Positions 19,140-26,592 of a stretch of DNA of 64,000 nt are shown one piece after another (position 1 is the stretch's first letter; each line of letters opens with the position of its first letter). The translations under genes and the position numbers were made by a program. This DNA comes from Bordetella ansorpii (lineage in GTDB: Bacteria; Pseudomonadota; Gammaproteobacteria; Burkholderiales; Burkholderiaceae_B), in assembly GCF_900078315.1 (NCBI RefSeq), contig NZ_FKBS01000014.1:1213847-1277846 (forward strand), written 5' to 3'. The notes under the pieces are model-generated. The model had not been told where the DNA came from and did no database searches. It saw only the letters and a program-made list of their open reading frames with translations.

Positions 19140-20482
19140 GATTCGCTCTCTTCGGAAAACAACAGGATCAGCAAGGCAAGAATCGGGATGTTCTTCAGCA
19201 CCGGGCCGAAGGGATGCCACAGGAACTCGGGCAGCGCGATGGCGATGACCAGCGAGTAACCCAGGATCAGCGCGGCCTGCGCGGCCCACAGCCTGCGGCC
19301 GGGACGCAGCAGGGTGGCGATGCCGAAGGCGGCATCCAGCGCGCAGGCGGCGTACAAGGCCACCCACGCCAGCAGGCCATGGACATGCACGCCCGCCAGC
19401 AAGGCCAGGCTGTCGGCCTGGGGATGGATGAACGCGCTGGTGATCGCCGTCCAGATCCATGTGATTGCCAATGCGCCGCGCAGCAGGGCGGGGCGCCAGG
19501 CGGCCAGGGCTTGCTGGCGCAGCGCGGGGGCGTCGCCGGGCGGAATGAAGGTCTCGATGCCGGCGGGCATCCGGCCCAGCACGGCGGCCACGGGGGCGGC
19601 ATCGGCGCTATTGCCGGCGCGCAGCATGCGCCAGGTTTCGCGGGTGAGCAGCGAACCGGGCACGCGGTTCAGCAGGGTGGCGCCCAGGTTCATCAATCCG
19701 TCCGGGATACCGAGGCGCCAGGCGGGGGGAAAGCCCATCGATGCGCGGTAGCGGGCCAGCATCTGGCGGTACTCGACTTCGGCTCCTCCAACCACGTCGA
19801 GCACGAACGATTCGGTATCGTCCCGGTTCAGCAGCCGTACGACGACTTCGGCCAGTTCATCGATATGCACAGGCCGCAGCATCTGATGGCCGCCTGCGGG
19901 CAGCAGATGCACGGGCATCGATGCCAGCGTGCGGAAGTACCTTGCGGAAGTGCCTTCCGTGCCTGATACCAAGGCTGGCCGCAGGATGTGATGCACCATC
20001 CCCAAGGATTGCAGATGCCGGTCGGCGGCCAGCCTGGTGCGCAGGAATCGTGTATCACCCGTCTGCGCACCGAGCGCCGACAACTGGATGACCCGCTTCA
20101 CACCCGCGCGCAGACAGGCGTCGAACAAGGCGGTGGGCGCCTCGCGCTGCACCCGATCAAACGTCTGCGCGCCGTGCTCGTTGACGATGCCGACGGCATT
20201 GATCACGACATCCACCCCTTGCAGCCTGGGCATCCAGGCATCGGCATCGAGATCGGCGGTGTAATCGATGGCGATCTCGCCTGTCTCGTGGGGCTGGCGT
20301 ACGCCTTTGATGACGCGATGACCTCTCAGGACCAGAGCCCGGCACAGCGCGGCGCCGATGAAGCCGTTGGCGCCGCAGATCAGGATGTTCAAACGCGGGC
20401 CCTTGCATGGGCCGGCCCTGTCGTGCAAGCCGGATGCGTTCGTTCCGCTTGTGTCTGCAGTCTCTCCGAAAGTCCGGTTCAT
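19136..20482 (-). CDS. SDR/NmrA-type NAD(P)-binding protein fused to a DoxX-like membrane domain
   Basis: The 448-residue protein has two parts. Residues about 31-300 are a Rossmann domain of the atypical SDR type: LNILICGANGFIG with GxxGxxG at Gly37, Gly40 and Gly43, and VDVVINAVGIVNEHG. Residues about 320-448 contain four membrane helices (for example GALAITWIWTAITSAFI and AALILGYSLVIAIALPEF), a DoxX-like region. The ATG at 20482 is supported by AGGAAGG 6 nt upstream, so the 30-residue N-terminal extension is probably real. It is coupled to DUF2269 and has the same operator as the GbsR gene in front. A membrane-bound redox role is likely but undefined. Confidence 0.82.
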   Translation of the reverse strand: MNRTFGETADTSGTNASGLHDRAGPCKGPRLNILICGANGFIGAALCRALVLRGHRVIKGVRQPHETGEIAIDYTADLDADAWMPRLQGVDVVINAVGIVNEHGAQTFDRVQREAPTALFDACLRAGVKRVIQLSALGAQTGDTRFLRTRLAADRHLQSLGMVHHILRPALVSGTEGTSARYFRTLASMPVHLLPAGGHQMLRPVHIDELAEVVVRLLNRDDTESFVLDVVGGAEVEYRQMLARYRASMGFPPAWRLGIPDGLMNLGATLLNRVPGSLLTRETWRMLRAGNSADAAPVAAVLGRMPAGIETFIPPGDAPALRQQALAAWRPALLRGALAITWIWTAITSAFIHPQADSLALLAGVHVHGLLAWVALYAACALDAAFGIATLLRPGRRLWAAQAALILGYSLVIAIALPEFLWHPFGPVLKNIPILALLILLFSEESES

Positions 20483-20503
20483 GACCTGCCTTCCTATTCT
20501 TTT

Positions 20504-20532
20504 ATTTCAGATATTTCTGTATTGACAGAAAT
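20504..20532. promoter_or_regulatory. GbsR-type operator, copy 1 (upstream of the SDR-DoxX gene)
   Basis: ATTTCTGT (20513-20520) and ACAGAAAT (20525-20532) form a perfect inverted repeat with spacer ATTG, preceded by ATTTCAGAT. The same 29-bp element, with four differences, lies at 21125-21153 before the GbsR gene. It is 22-50 nt upstream of the SDR start codon. Confidence 0.75.
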
Positions 20533-20578
20533 AATCGGTCCAAAAAAAGCGGACATGTCTTGCCCGCCTCCGTACCCC

Positions 20579-21109
20579 TCAGTCCTTCGACCGCCGCATC
20601 GTCTTGCTGATCTTCGCACCCAGCCCCAGTGTCTTCATCAAGGTCTCGGGTTTCAGGCGCAGCATCTCGTCCGACCAGGTCGTCATGGTCTCCAGAAATA
20701 CCAGCGTGTCGCGCATGCGCTGCGCCATCTCGCGATCCTCGCGGCCGATCTCCGGGCTGTCCAGGCTGTCGCGCAGCATGGCCAGCGTGGGGTCGATCTC
20801 GCGCTGGCGGCGGCCCTCGACAATCAGCTTGAACAGTTCCCACACGTCGGTGGATGTTTCGAAGTGATCGCGTCGGTCGTCCTTGACGTGCACCACGCGG
20901 GCCAGCTTCCAGGCCTGCAGTTCGCGCAGGCTGTTGCTGACATTGGAGCGCGCCACGCCCAGCGTGTCGGTGATCTCGTCCGCCGGCACGGGGCGGCCCA
21001 GCAGGAAGAGCAAGGCGTGGATTTGTGCGACGGTGCGGTTCACGCCCCACCGGGAACCCATTTCGCCCCAGTGGAGAATGAAGCGTTCTGCGATTGGCGT
21101 CAGTGTCAT
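20579..21109 (-). CDS. GbsR/MarR-family transcription regulator
   Basis: This 176-residue winged-helix regulator carries the GbsR signature: AERFILHWGEMGSRWGVNRT in the first 26 residues, then AQIHALLFLLGRPVPADEITDTLGVARSNVSNSLRELQ (quoted as ADEITDTLGVARSNVSNSL) as the DNA-recognition helix. The C-terminal half is helical and basic. Upstream, TTGACA and TAAATT 17 nt apart make a strong sigma-70 promoter whose -35 lies inside the inverted repeat 21134-21153. The same repeat lies before the SDR-DoxX gene downstream. It therefore probably represses itself and the two membrane-protein genes. The -10 ends 6 nt before the ATG, so the message may be leaderless. Confidence 0.9.
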   Translation of the reverse strand: MTLTPIAERFILHWGEMGSRWGVNRTVAQIHALLFLLGRPVPADEITDTLGVARSNVSNSLRELQAWKLARVVHVKDDRRDHFETSTDVWELFKLIVEGRRQREIDPTLAMLRDSLDSPEIGREDREMAQRMRDTLVFLETMTTWSDEMLRLKPETLMKTLGLGAKISKTMRRSKD

Positions 21110-21115
21110 GCCGCC

Positions 21116-21144
21116 AATTTATTGATTTCAGAAATTTCTGTCAA
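21116..21144 (-). promoter_or_regulatory. sigma-70 promoter of the GbsR-type regulator
   Basis: Read on the minus strand, TTGACA (21144-21139) and TAAATT (21121-21116) are separated by exactly 17 nt. The expected start point coincides with the ATG at 21109. No Shine-Dalgarno sequence is present. Confidence 0.7.
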
Positions 21145-21155
21145 GACAGAAATTT
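21125..21155. promoter_or_regulatory. GbsR-type operator, copy 2 (autoregulatory)
   Basis: AAATTTCTGT (21132-21141) and ACAGAAATTT (21146-21155) form a perfect 10-bp inverted repeat with spacer CAAG, preceded by ATTTCAG. It overlaps the -35 and part of the spacer of the GbsR promoter, a position suited to repression. Confidence 0.75.
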
Positions 21156-21190
21156 TGTGTGCCCGCCCGGATGCTCGTCGGGCGGGGCAC

Positions 21191-21805
21191 TCAGGCGGTC
21201 AATCCGGCCCGCACCTGTGCCGACCTGTCCCACAGATTCGGCAGCGCCACGCTGCTGTAGCCGGATACGAAGGGTTTGGCCTTCCCGGTCGCGGGATCGT
21301 ATACATGCCGCGCAATCGCGCCGATGTTGCCGCCATACAGATGTACACTGATCGACGTGCGGTCGGGGTAGGCGTTCCACACCTTGTGCACGTCGCCCTC
21401 GGCCGGTGACAGTACTTCGATCTGTCCGGGCTGCAAGGCTACCGGTTCGCCATCCGCCACACAGGCGCCGTCCGTTACCCGATACCGCTGGCTGTACTCG
21501 CTGCCTCGCAGCATGCCGACATACCCCCACACCGCATGGTCATGCACGGGCGTGAATTGCCCCGGTCCCCAGACAAAGCTGACCAGGCTGAAGCGTTCCA
21601 GCGGATCGCAATGCAGCAGGAACTGCTGGTAGAACTCGGCATGCGGCACGGTGCAGGACTCGGGCAGCCAATCGTCGTGCGCGATCAACTTGGCCAGTTC
21701 GGCCTGGAGTTCGGGGCCGGCCATGCCGGCGGCGCCATGCCGATCGGCCAGGCGGGTGGCCGCCGCGATGAAGTCGCGCAGCCGATCGAGACGGCGTTCC
21801 ATCAT
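21191..21805 (-). CDS. cysteine dioxygenase-family thiol dioxygenase (3-mercaptopropionate dioxygenase-like)
   Basis: This 204-residue cupin enzyme oxidises a thiol to a sulfinate with O2 and Fe(II). The three iron ligands are visible: His88 and His90 in PVHDHAVWG, and His140 in GDVHKVWN. The position of the mammalian Cys-Tyr cross-link has no Cys, as in bacterial enzymes. The family includes cysteine and 3-mercaptopropionate dioxygenases, and the substrate cannot be fixed from sequence alone. It starts inside the stop of the acrylyl-CoA reductase gene (ATGA overlap), so the two are coupled. This pairing suggests a C3 thiol such as 3-mercaptopropionate; that is inference. Confidence 0.87.
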   Translation of the reverse strand: MMERRLDRLRDFIAAATRLADRHGAAGMAGPELQAELAKLIAHDDWLPESCTVPHAEFYQQFLLHCDPLERFSLVSFVWGPGQFTPVHDHAVWGYVGMLRGSEYSQRYRVTDGACVADGEPVALQPGQIEVLSPAEGDVHKVWNAYPDRTSISVHLYGGNIGAIARHVYDPATGKAKPFVSGYSSVALPNLWDRSAQVRAGLTA

Positions 21806-22794
21806 TTCTCCTCTACCCGCACCAGCACCCGGCCATGCGGCAATTGTCCAGCCAATAAAGGTGCAGCGTACTCGATGGCGCGCGACAGCGGAATCTCCTC
21901 GGCCATGCCGTCGATCTGGTCTCCGGGCAGGGTGGCGGCCAGGTCGTCCCAGGCGGCCTGACGCTGGGCCATCGGGGCATACACGCTGTCGATGCCTGCC
22001 AGCGTGACGCCGCGCAGGATGAAGGGCATGACGGTGGCCGGCAGGTCCGCGCCTTGCGCCAGGCCGCAGGCTGCGACCACGCCGCCATAGCGTGTGGCGG
22101 CGCAGGCGTTGGCCAGCGTATGGCTGCCGACGCTGTCCACCACGGCCGCCCAGTGTTCCCTCTGCAAGGGCTTGCCGGCGGCCGACAACTGCGCGCGGTC
22201 GACGATGGTGTGCGCGCCCAGCGCCCGCAGCCGCTCGTGCGCATCGGCGCGGCCGGTGCTGGCGGTGACTTCATAGCCGCGCCGGGCCAAGAGCGCGATA
22301 GCCGTGCTGCCCACGCCGCCGTTGGCGCCCGTCACCAGCACCGGGCCGCTGCCGGGCGCAACACCCAACGCCTCCAGGCGGCGCACGCACAGCATGGCGG
22401 TGTAGCCGGCCGTGCCCAGCATCATGGCGCGGCGCGCGTCCAGGCCCTCGGGAATCTTCTGCAGCCAGTCGGCCGGCACGCGGGCGTAGCCGGCCAGGCC
22501 GCCCCAGCGGGTCTCGCCCAGTCCCCAGCCGTTCAGCAGCACGGCGTCGCCAGCCTTGAATCCGGGATCCTCCGATTGCTCGACGACGCCGGCGAAATCG
22601 ATGCCCGGCACCATCGGAAACTGGCGCACCACGGGCCCCTTGCCGGTAATGGCCAGCGCATCCTTGTAGTTCAGGGTGGAGTACTGCACGCGCACGGTCA
22701 CCGTGCCTTCAGGCAATTGCCCGGCCTCGGCCTGGGTCAGTTCGGCGTGCGTGGCCTTGTCTTGCTGGGTCAGCATCAGGGCCGCGAATGTCAT
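21802..22794 (-). CDS. acuI: acrylyl-CoA reductase (NADPH), AcuI/YhdH family
   Basis: This 330-residue medium-chain dehydrogenase/reductase reduces acrylyl-CoA to propionyl-CoA, removing a toxic electrophile. It shows the zinc-free MDR pattern: YSTLNYKDALAITGKGP near residue 45, VPGIDFAGVVEQS near 70, and the NADPH-binding GANGGVGSTAIALL near 150. AATRYGGVVAACGLAQG follows and is highly typical of YhdH. ATG 22794 removes a 22-residue upstream extension that has no family support. It is coupled to the thiol dioxygenase gene and follows the enoyl-CoA hydratase gene by 78 nt, so it may have its own promoter or belong to the long operon. Confidence 0.9.
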   Translation of the reverse strand: MTFAALMLTQQDKATHAELTQAEAGQLPEGTVTVRVQYSTLNYKDALAITGKGPVVRQFPMVPGIDFAGVVEQSEDPGFKAGDAVLLNGWGLGETRWGGLAGYARVPADWLQKIPEGLDARRAMMLGTAGYTAMLCVRRLEALGVAPGSGPVLVTGANGGVGSTAIALLARRGYEVTASTGRADAHERLRALGAHTIVDRAQLSAAGKPLQREHWAAVVDSVGSHTLANACAATRYGGVVAACGLAQGADLPATVMPFILRGVTLAGIDSVYAPMAQRQAAWDDLAATLPGDQIDGMAEEIPLSRAIEYAAPLLAGQLPHGRVLVRVEEK

Positions 22795-22872
22795 GATCCT
22801 CTCCTTCATCTTTGCTTCGAAAAACGCGCCAGGCCGGACACGCCCGTGTCCGGCCGGCATGATCGAGCGCTC

Positions 22873-23619
22873 TCAGCGTCCCGTGAAACGCGGATCCCGC
22901 TTGTCGCGGAAGCTGGATACGCCTTCCTGGTAGTCGGCGCTGCGGAACACGCGTTCGGTCTCGCGCCAGGCCAGGCCGGCCTGCTCGACCGGGCTGGCCG
23001 GCACGGTGGCGGCGGCGAAGCGCTTGAGCATTGCCATCACCAGCGGCGCGTTGTCCGCCAGCCGGCGCGCCAGCTTCATGGCTTCTTCCAGATGCCGGCC
23101 CGGTTCGGCCAGCCGGTTGACCAGTCCTACGTCATAGGCGCGCTCGGCTTCCAGCACTTCGCCCAGCAGCATGATCTCCATGGCGACCTTGTGCGGAATG
23201 CGCGCCGCCAGCGAGGCGATCATGCCGCCCGCGAAGCCCATCTTGGGCTCGGGATAGGTGAAGCGCGCATCGCGCGTGGCCACGCACAGGTCGCACATGG
23301 CGACCAGCACCAGCGCGCCGCCCACGCACCAGCCGCTGACCGCCGCGATCAGCGGCTTGTCCAGCGCCACCCCCACATTGGGCGTGAAGCTGCGGTAGTC
23401 GGGAGGGCTTTGCGCGTCGCGGTCGCGGCCGGACGAAAAGGCCCGCGTACCCGCGGCGGTCAGGATGCCCACGCGGTCTTCCGGCGTGTCGTTCAAGCGT
23501 ATCCACGCCGCCGCCAGGCCGGCTTCCACCTCGGGGCCGATGGCGTTCAGGCGGTCGGGGCGGTTGATGGTGATGACGGCGATGCCGTCCCGCGATTCGT
23601 AGGTCACTGAATCGCTCAT
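22873..23619 (-). CDS. enoyl-CoA hydratase/isomerase family protein
   Basis: This 248-residue crotonase-fold protein acts on an acyl-CoA thioester. The oxyanion-hole regions are seen at FSSGRDRDAQSPPD (near residue 62) and VSGWCVGGALVLVAMCDLCV (near 95). PEPKMGFAGGMIASLAARIP (near 120) covers the region of the catalytic residues, but the usual Glu pair is not clear, so the exact chemistry is uncertain. It lies 46 nt downstream of the acyl-CoA ligase gene and is part of the same operon. In the pathway it would hydrate or cleave the CoA ester made by that ligase. Carnitinyl-CoA dehydratase-like or DmdD-like activity is possible. Confidence 0.85.
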   Translation of the reverse strand: MSDSVTYESRDGIAVITINRPDRLNAIGPEVEAGLAAAWIRLNDTPEDRVGILTAAGTRAFSSGRDRDAQSPPDYRSFTPNVGVALDKPLIAAVSGWCVGGALVLVAMCDLCVATRDARFTYPEPKMGFAGGMIASLAARIPHKVAMEIMLLGEVLEAERAYDVGLVNRLAEPGRHLEEAMKLARRLADNAPLVMAMLKRFAAATVPASPVEQAGLAWRETERVFRSADYQEGVSSFRDKRDPRFTGR

Positions 23620-23665
23620 GCCCGTGCCTCCTGTCGCCGCGGGGTTCCGTGCAAGAAGAACGTAC

Positions 23666-25174
23666 TCATAGCATCTCTCCTATCTGCTGCATCAATTTGG
23701 GTTTCAATACCTTGCCGTTGGGCGCCACCGGCAGGGTCGGCACGAACAGGATGCGTCCGGGCAGTTTGTAGGGCGACAGCCGCTGGGCCAGGTGCGCGCG
23801 TATCGCGGCCTCTTGCGGCGCTACGCCGGGCGCCGGTTCGACGACGGCGATGATCTCCTCGTTGCCTCCCACGGCATGGCCGAACACGGCGGACAGCTGC
23901 ACGTCGGCATGGCTGTTCAGGGCCTGTTCCACTTCCAGAGGCGACACGTTGAAGCCGGAGCGGATGATCAGGTCCTTGGCGCGGCCGACGATCTCGATGC
24001 GCCCATCGGGAAGGCGGCGCGCCAGATCCTGGCTGTTGAACCAGCCGTCGGGCCGCAGCACCGTGGCCGTCAGTTCGGGCGCGCGGTAATAGCCGCGCAT
24101 CACGTTGGGTCCGCGCAGCCACAGCTCGCCTTCCTGGCCATCCGGCAATTCACGGCCGTCCGGGTCGCACACGCGCAGGCTGACGCCCGGCGTGGGCGGG
24201 CCGACGGAAGTGCCTGGGGTCATGTCTTCGAGCCGCGTCCAGCAGGTGCCCGACGCTTCGGTCAGGCCATAGCCGTTGTGCAGCGGCAGGCCGAACAGGC
24301 CGCGCGCCTGGGCGCTCAGCGTGGGATCCAGCGGCGCGCCGCCCGCCGCGATGAAACGCAGCGCGGGCGCGGACAAGCCCTGCGCCGACGCGGCCTGCAT
24401 CAGCCGCGCGAACATGGCGGGCGCGCCCTGAAGAATGGTGATGCCATCGCGCGCCAGGGCTTGCAGGCAGGCCTGCGGATCGAAGCGCGCGATCAGCCTG
24501 ACATGCGCGCCCGAGGCCAGCGTGCCCATCAGGCCCGACGACAACCCCATCACATGCGTGATGGGCAACACGCCATAGACACGGTCGGCGTGCGTGACGC
24601 GCCTCAACGTGCGCATCAGATGCGCGATGTGCAGCAGGTTGGCATGCGTCAGCATCACCCCCTTGGGCTTGCCGGTACTGCCGGTGGTGTAGATCAGGGC
24701 CGCCACCTGCTGCGGACCGGCCTGCACCGGTTCGGCTTCGCTATCGCGCAGCGGCCCCGCGGCCACGTCGCCGAAGCCCGCCGCCACCACGGCGGCGCCA
24801 TGCCGCTCGGCATGCGCCAGCGCGGCGGGCGACTGCGAGGTGACGAACACCACGCGCCGCGGCCGAGATAGTTCGACGATGGCGTCGACCTCCAGCGGCG
24901 CGCGTCGCGCGTTCTCCAGCACGGCCCAGGCGTCGATGCGGCCCGCCGCGAGAATCAGCGCGGCCAGCGCCGTGCTGTTCTCGCCGACCAGCATCACGCG
25001 GTCGCCCGCGCCTAGCCCGAGCCCGCGCAGAAAGGCCGCGGCCTCGTCCACGCGCGCCTGCAACTGGGCGTAGGTCCAGGCCGTGCCGTCATCGCTGAGC
25101 GCTGGCTGATCCGGCGTGCGTTCGGCCCAGTGACGCAGGCCATCGGCCAGCCGGACTTGTCCGGCCGGGATCAT
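23666..25174 (-). CDS. acyl-CoA synthetase (AMP-forming ligase)
   Basis: This 502-residue ANL-superfamily enzyme activates a carboxylic acid with ATP and CoA. The P-loop IYTTGSTGKPKG is at residues 161-172, and GYGLTEASGTCW contains the A5-type motif. WFNSQDLARRLPDGRIEIVGR (quoted from FNSQDLARR to IVGR) and KDLIIRSGFNVSPLEVE hold the hinge, and the catalytic Lys is Lys488 in APNGKVLKPK. ATG 25174 overlaps the Bug receptor stop (ATGA), which fixes the start and shows coupling. Benzoate-, cinnamate- and methylmercaptopropionate-CoA ligases share this pattern, so the substrate is unknown. Confidence 0.92.
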   Translation of the reverse strand: MIPAGQVRLADGLRHWAERTPDQPALSDDGTAWTYAQLQARVDEAAAFLRGLGLGAGDRVMLVGENSTALAALILAAGRIDAWAVLENARRAPLEVDAIVELSRPRRVVFVTSQSPAALAHAERHGAAVVAAGFGDVAAGPLRDSEAEPVQAGPQQVAALIYTTGSTGKPKGVMLTHANLLHIAHLMRTLRRVTHADRVYGVLPITHVMGLSSGLMGTLASGAHVRLIARFDPQACLQALARDGITILQGAPAMFARLMQAASAQGLSAPALRFIAAGGAPLDPTLSAQARGLFGLPLHNGYGLTEASGTCWTRLEDMTPGTSVGPPTPGVSLRVCDPDGRELPDGQEGELWLRGPNVMRGYYRAPELTATVLRPDGWFNSQDLARRLPDGRIEIVGRAKDLIIRSGFNVSPLEVEQALNSHADVQLSAVFGHAVGGNEEIIAVVEPAPGVAPQEAAIRAHLAQRLSPYKLPGRILFVPTLPVAPNGKVLKPKLMQQIGEML

Positions 25175-26142
25175 TGTGGCTTCACGTTCATGCTCTGCGT
25201 CAGTGTCTGCCACCGCTGCATCTCCTGTTCCACGTACTGTCCGAAGGCCTTGGGGCCGGCATGGGCGGGTTCGGCGCCCAGCGTGGCCAGGGTCTTGCGC
25301 GCCTGCGGTTGCGCCAGCGTGGCCTTGATGTCCTCGCTGACGCGCTCCAGCACCTCGGACGGCGTGCCGGCGGGCGCCCAGACGCCGTACCAGGCTGTCA
25401 CGTCATAGTCCTTCAGGCTCTCGCCAATCGCGGGCACATCGGGCAGGAAGGCGGCGCGCTTGGGCGTGGTGACGCCCAGCGCCCGCAACTGGCCCGAGGT
25501 GATGAAGGGCAACGCCTCGTTGGCGAACACCATGGTCGATTGCTGGCCGATGGCCGCCTGGATGGCCTGCGCGCCGCCCTTGAAGGGCACGTTGATGATC
25601 TGCGCGCCCGACAGCAGCCGGAACAGCTCGCACGACAGATAGGGCGACGAGCCGATGCCCGAGGTCGAGCAGCTCAGGCCCTTGCCGTCCTTCTTGGCCA
25701 GCGCGATCAGTTCGGGGATGGTCTTGGCCGGCACCGACGGCGCCACCGCCAGGTAGTTGGGCACCGTCACCAGCTGTGCCACAGGGGCCAGGTCGCGGCG
25801 CAGGTCGTACAGGGGATCCTTGTAGAAGAAGTTGTTCAGCACGTTCGAGATGCTGCCCAGCAGGAAGGTGTAGCCGTCCGGGTCGGCCCGCGCCACGAAC
25901 TGCGAGCCCAGCATGCTGCCGGCCCCGGGCCGGTTCTCGACGACCACGGTCTGCTTCAGTGTGGTGGTCAGGTGGGCCGCTACCATGCGGCCCAGGGTGT
26001 CCGATGCGCCGCCCGCGGTATAGGGCACGATCATGCGGATGGGTTTATCGTCGGGCCAGGCGGCCACGGCAGGGTGGGTGACGGTTGCTGCGAGTACCCA
26101 TGCGCAAAACACGCCGGCGCGCCGGCGCGGGAATGCATTCAT
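25171..26142 (-). CDS. Bug-family (TctC-like) periplasmic solute receptor
   Basis: This 323-residue protein has a Sec signal peptide (MNAFPRRRAGVFCAWVLAATV then AVA, cleavage near residue 28). The mature part begins WPDDKPIRMIVPYTAGGASD, the hallmark of Bug receptors. VVENRPGAGSMLGSQFVARA is the second family signature. Such proteins bind small carboxylates and are very numerous in Bordetella. No TctA/TctB membrane partners are in this window, so it may act with components elsewhere or as a sensor. It sits between the AhpD-like gene and the acyl-CoA ligase, which makes the ligase substrate its likely ligand. Confidence 0.93.
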   Translation of the reverse strand: MNAFPRRRAGVFCAWVLAATVTHPAVAAWPDDKPIRMIVPYTAGGASDTLGRMVAAHLTTTLKQTVVVENRPGAGSMLGSQFVARADPDGYTFLLGSISNVLNNFFYKDPLYDLRRDLAPVAQLVTVPNYLAVAPSVPAKTIPELIALAKKDGKGLSCSTSGIGSSPYLSCELFRLLSGAQIINVPFKGGAQAIQAAIGQQSTMVFANEALPFITSGQLRALGVTTPKRAAFLPDVPAIGESLKDYDVTAWYGVWAPAGTPSEVLERVSEDIKATLAQPQARKTLATLGAEPAHAGPKAFGQYVEQEMQRWQTLTQSMNVKPQ

Positions 26143-26214
26143 GTCTGTCTCCTCGCCCCTCCGGTGTATCCCGGAGGTGGTCTGTGTCTGTTCTGGGCGC
26201 GGCTGGCCGCGCGT

Positions 26215-26565
26215 TTATTCCTTGAACTGCCCGAAAGCTTCCATGGCGCGCACCGAATAGACGTATGCGGCGCCCGCGTTCAGCGCGATGGCGGTGCCCA
26301 GCGCCTCGGCCACTTCGGCCTCCGTCGCACCGGCCTTGCGCGCAGCTGCCGAATGCGACGAGATGCAGCCGTCGCAGCGCGTGGTCACGGCCACCGCCAG
26401 CGCGATCAGCTCGCGGGTCTTGGCATCCAGCGCCTTGCCCTGGCCCAACGCCTCGTTCAGGCCGCGATAGGCCTGCACCACCGGCGGATTGTGTTCGGCG
26501 AAAGCCCCGGCGGACTTGCGCAGGTTGGTCAGCGTATCTACCCAGTTGTTCAGCATCGTTGACAT
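26215..26565 (-). CDS. carboxymuconolactone decarboxylase/AhpD-family protein
   Basis: This 116-residue all-helical protein has the AhpD-type redox-active signature: Glu52, Cys64, Cys67 and His71 in ELIALAVAVTTRCDGCISSH (20 residues, 53 onward with Glu just before). The CxxC plus His arrangement fits peroxidase-like disulfide reductases of the AhpD group more than true carboxymuconolactone decarboxylase. It lies 27 nt after the enolase-superfamily gene and 72 nt before the Bug receptor. It may protect a pathway enzyme or act in redox recycling; no direct catalytic role in the pathway can be shown. Confidence 0.88.
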   Translation of the reverse strand: MSTMLNNWVDTLTNLRKSAGAFAEHNPPVVQAYRGLNEALGQGKALDAKTRELIALAVAVTTRCDGCISSHSAAARKAGATEAEVAEALGTAIALNAGAAYVYSVRAMEAFGQFKE

Positions 26566-26592
26566 CTCCTTGTCGGAAAGTGGGACTGCGGA

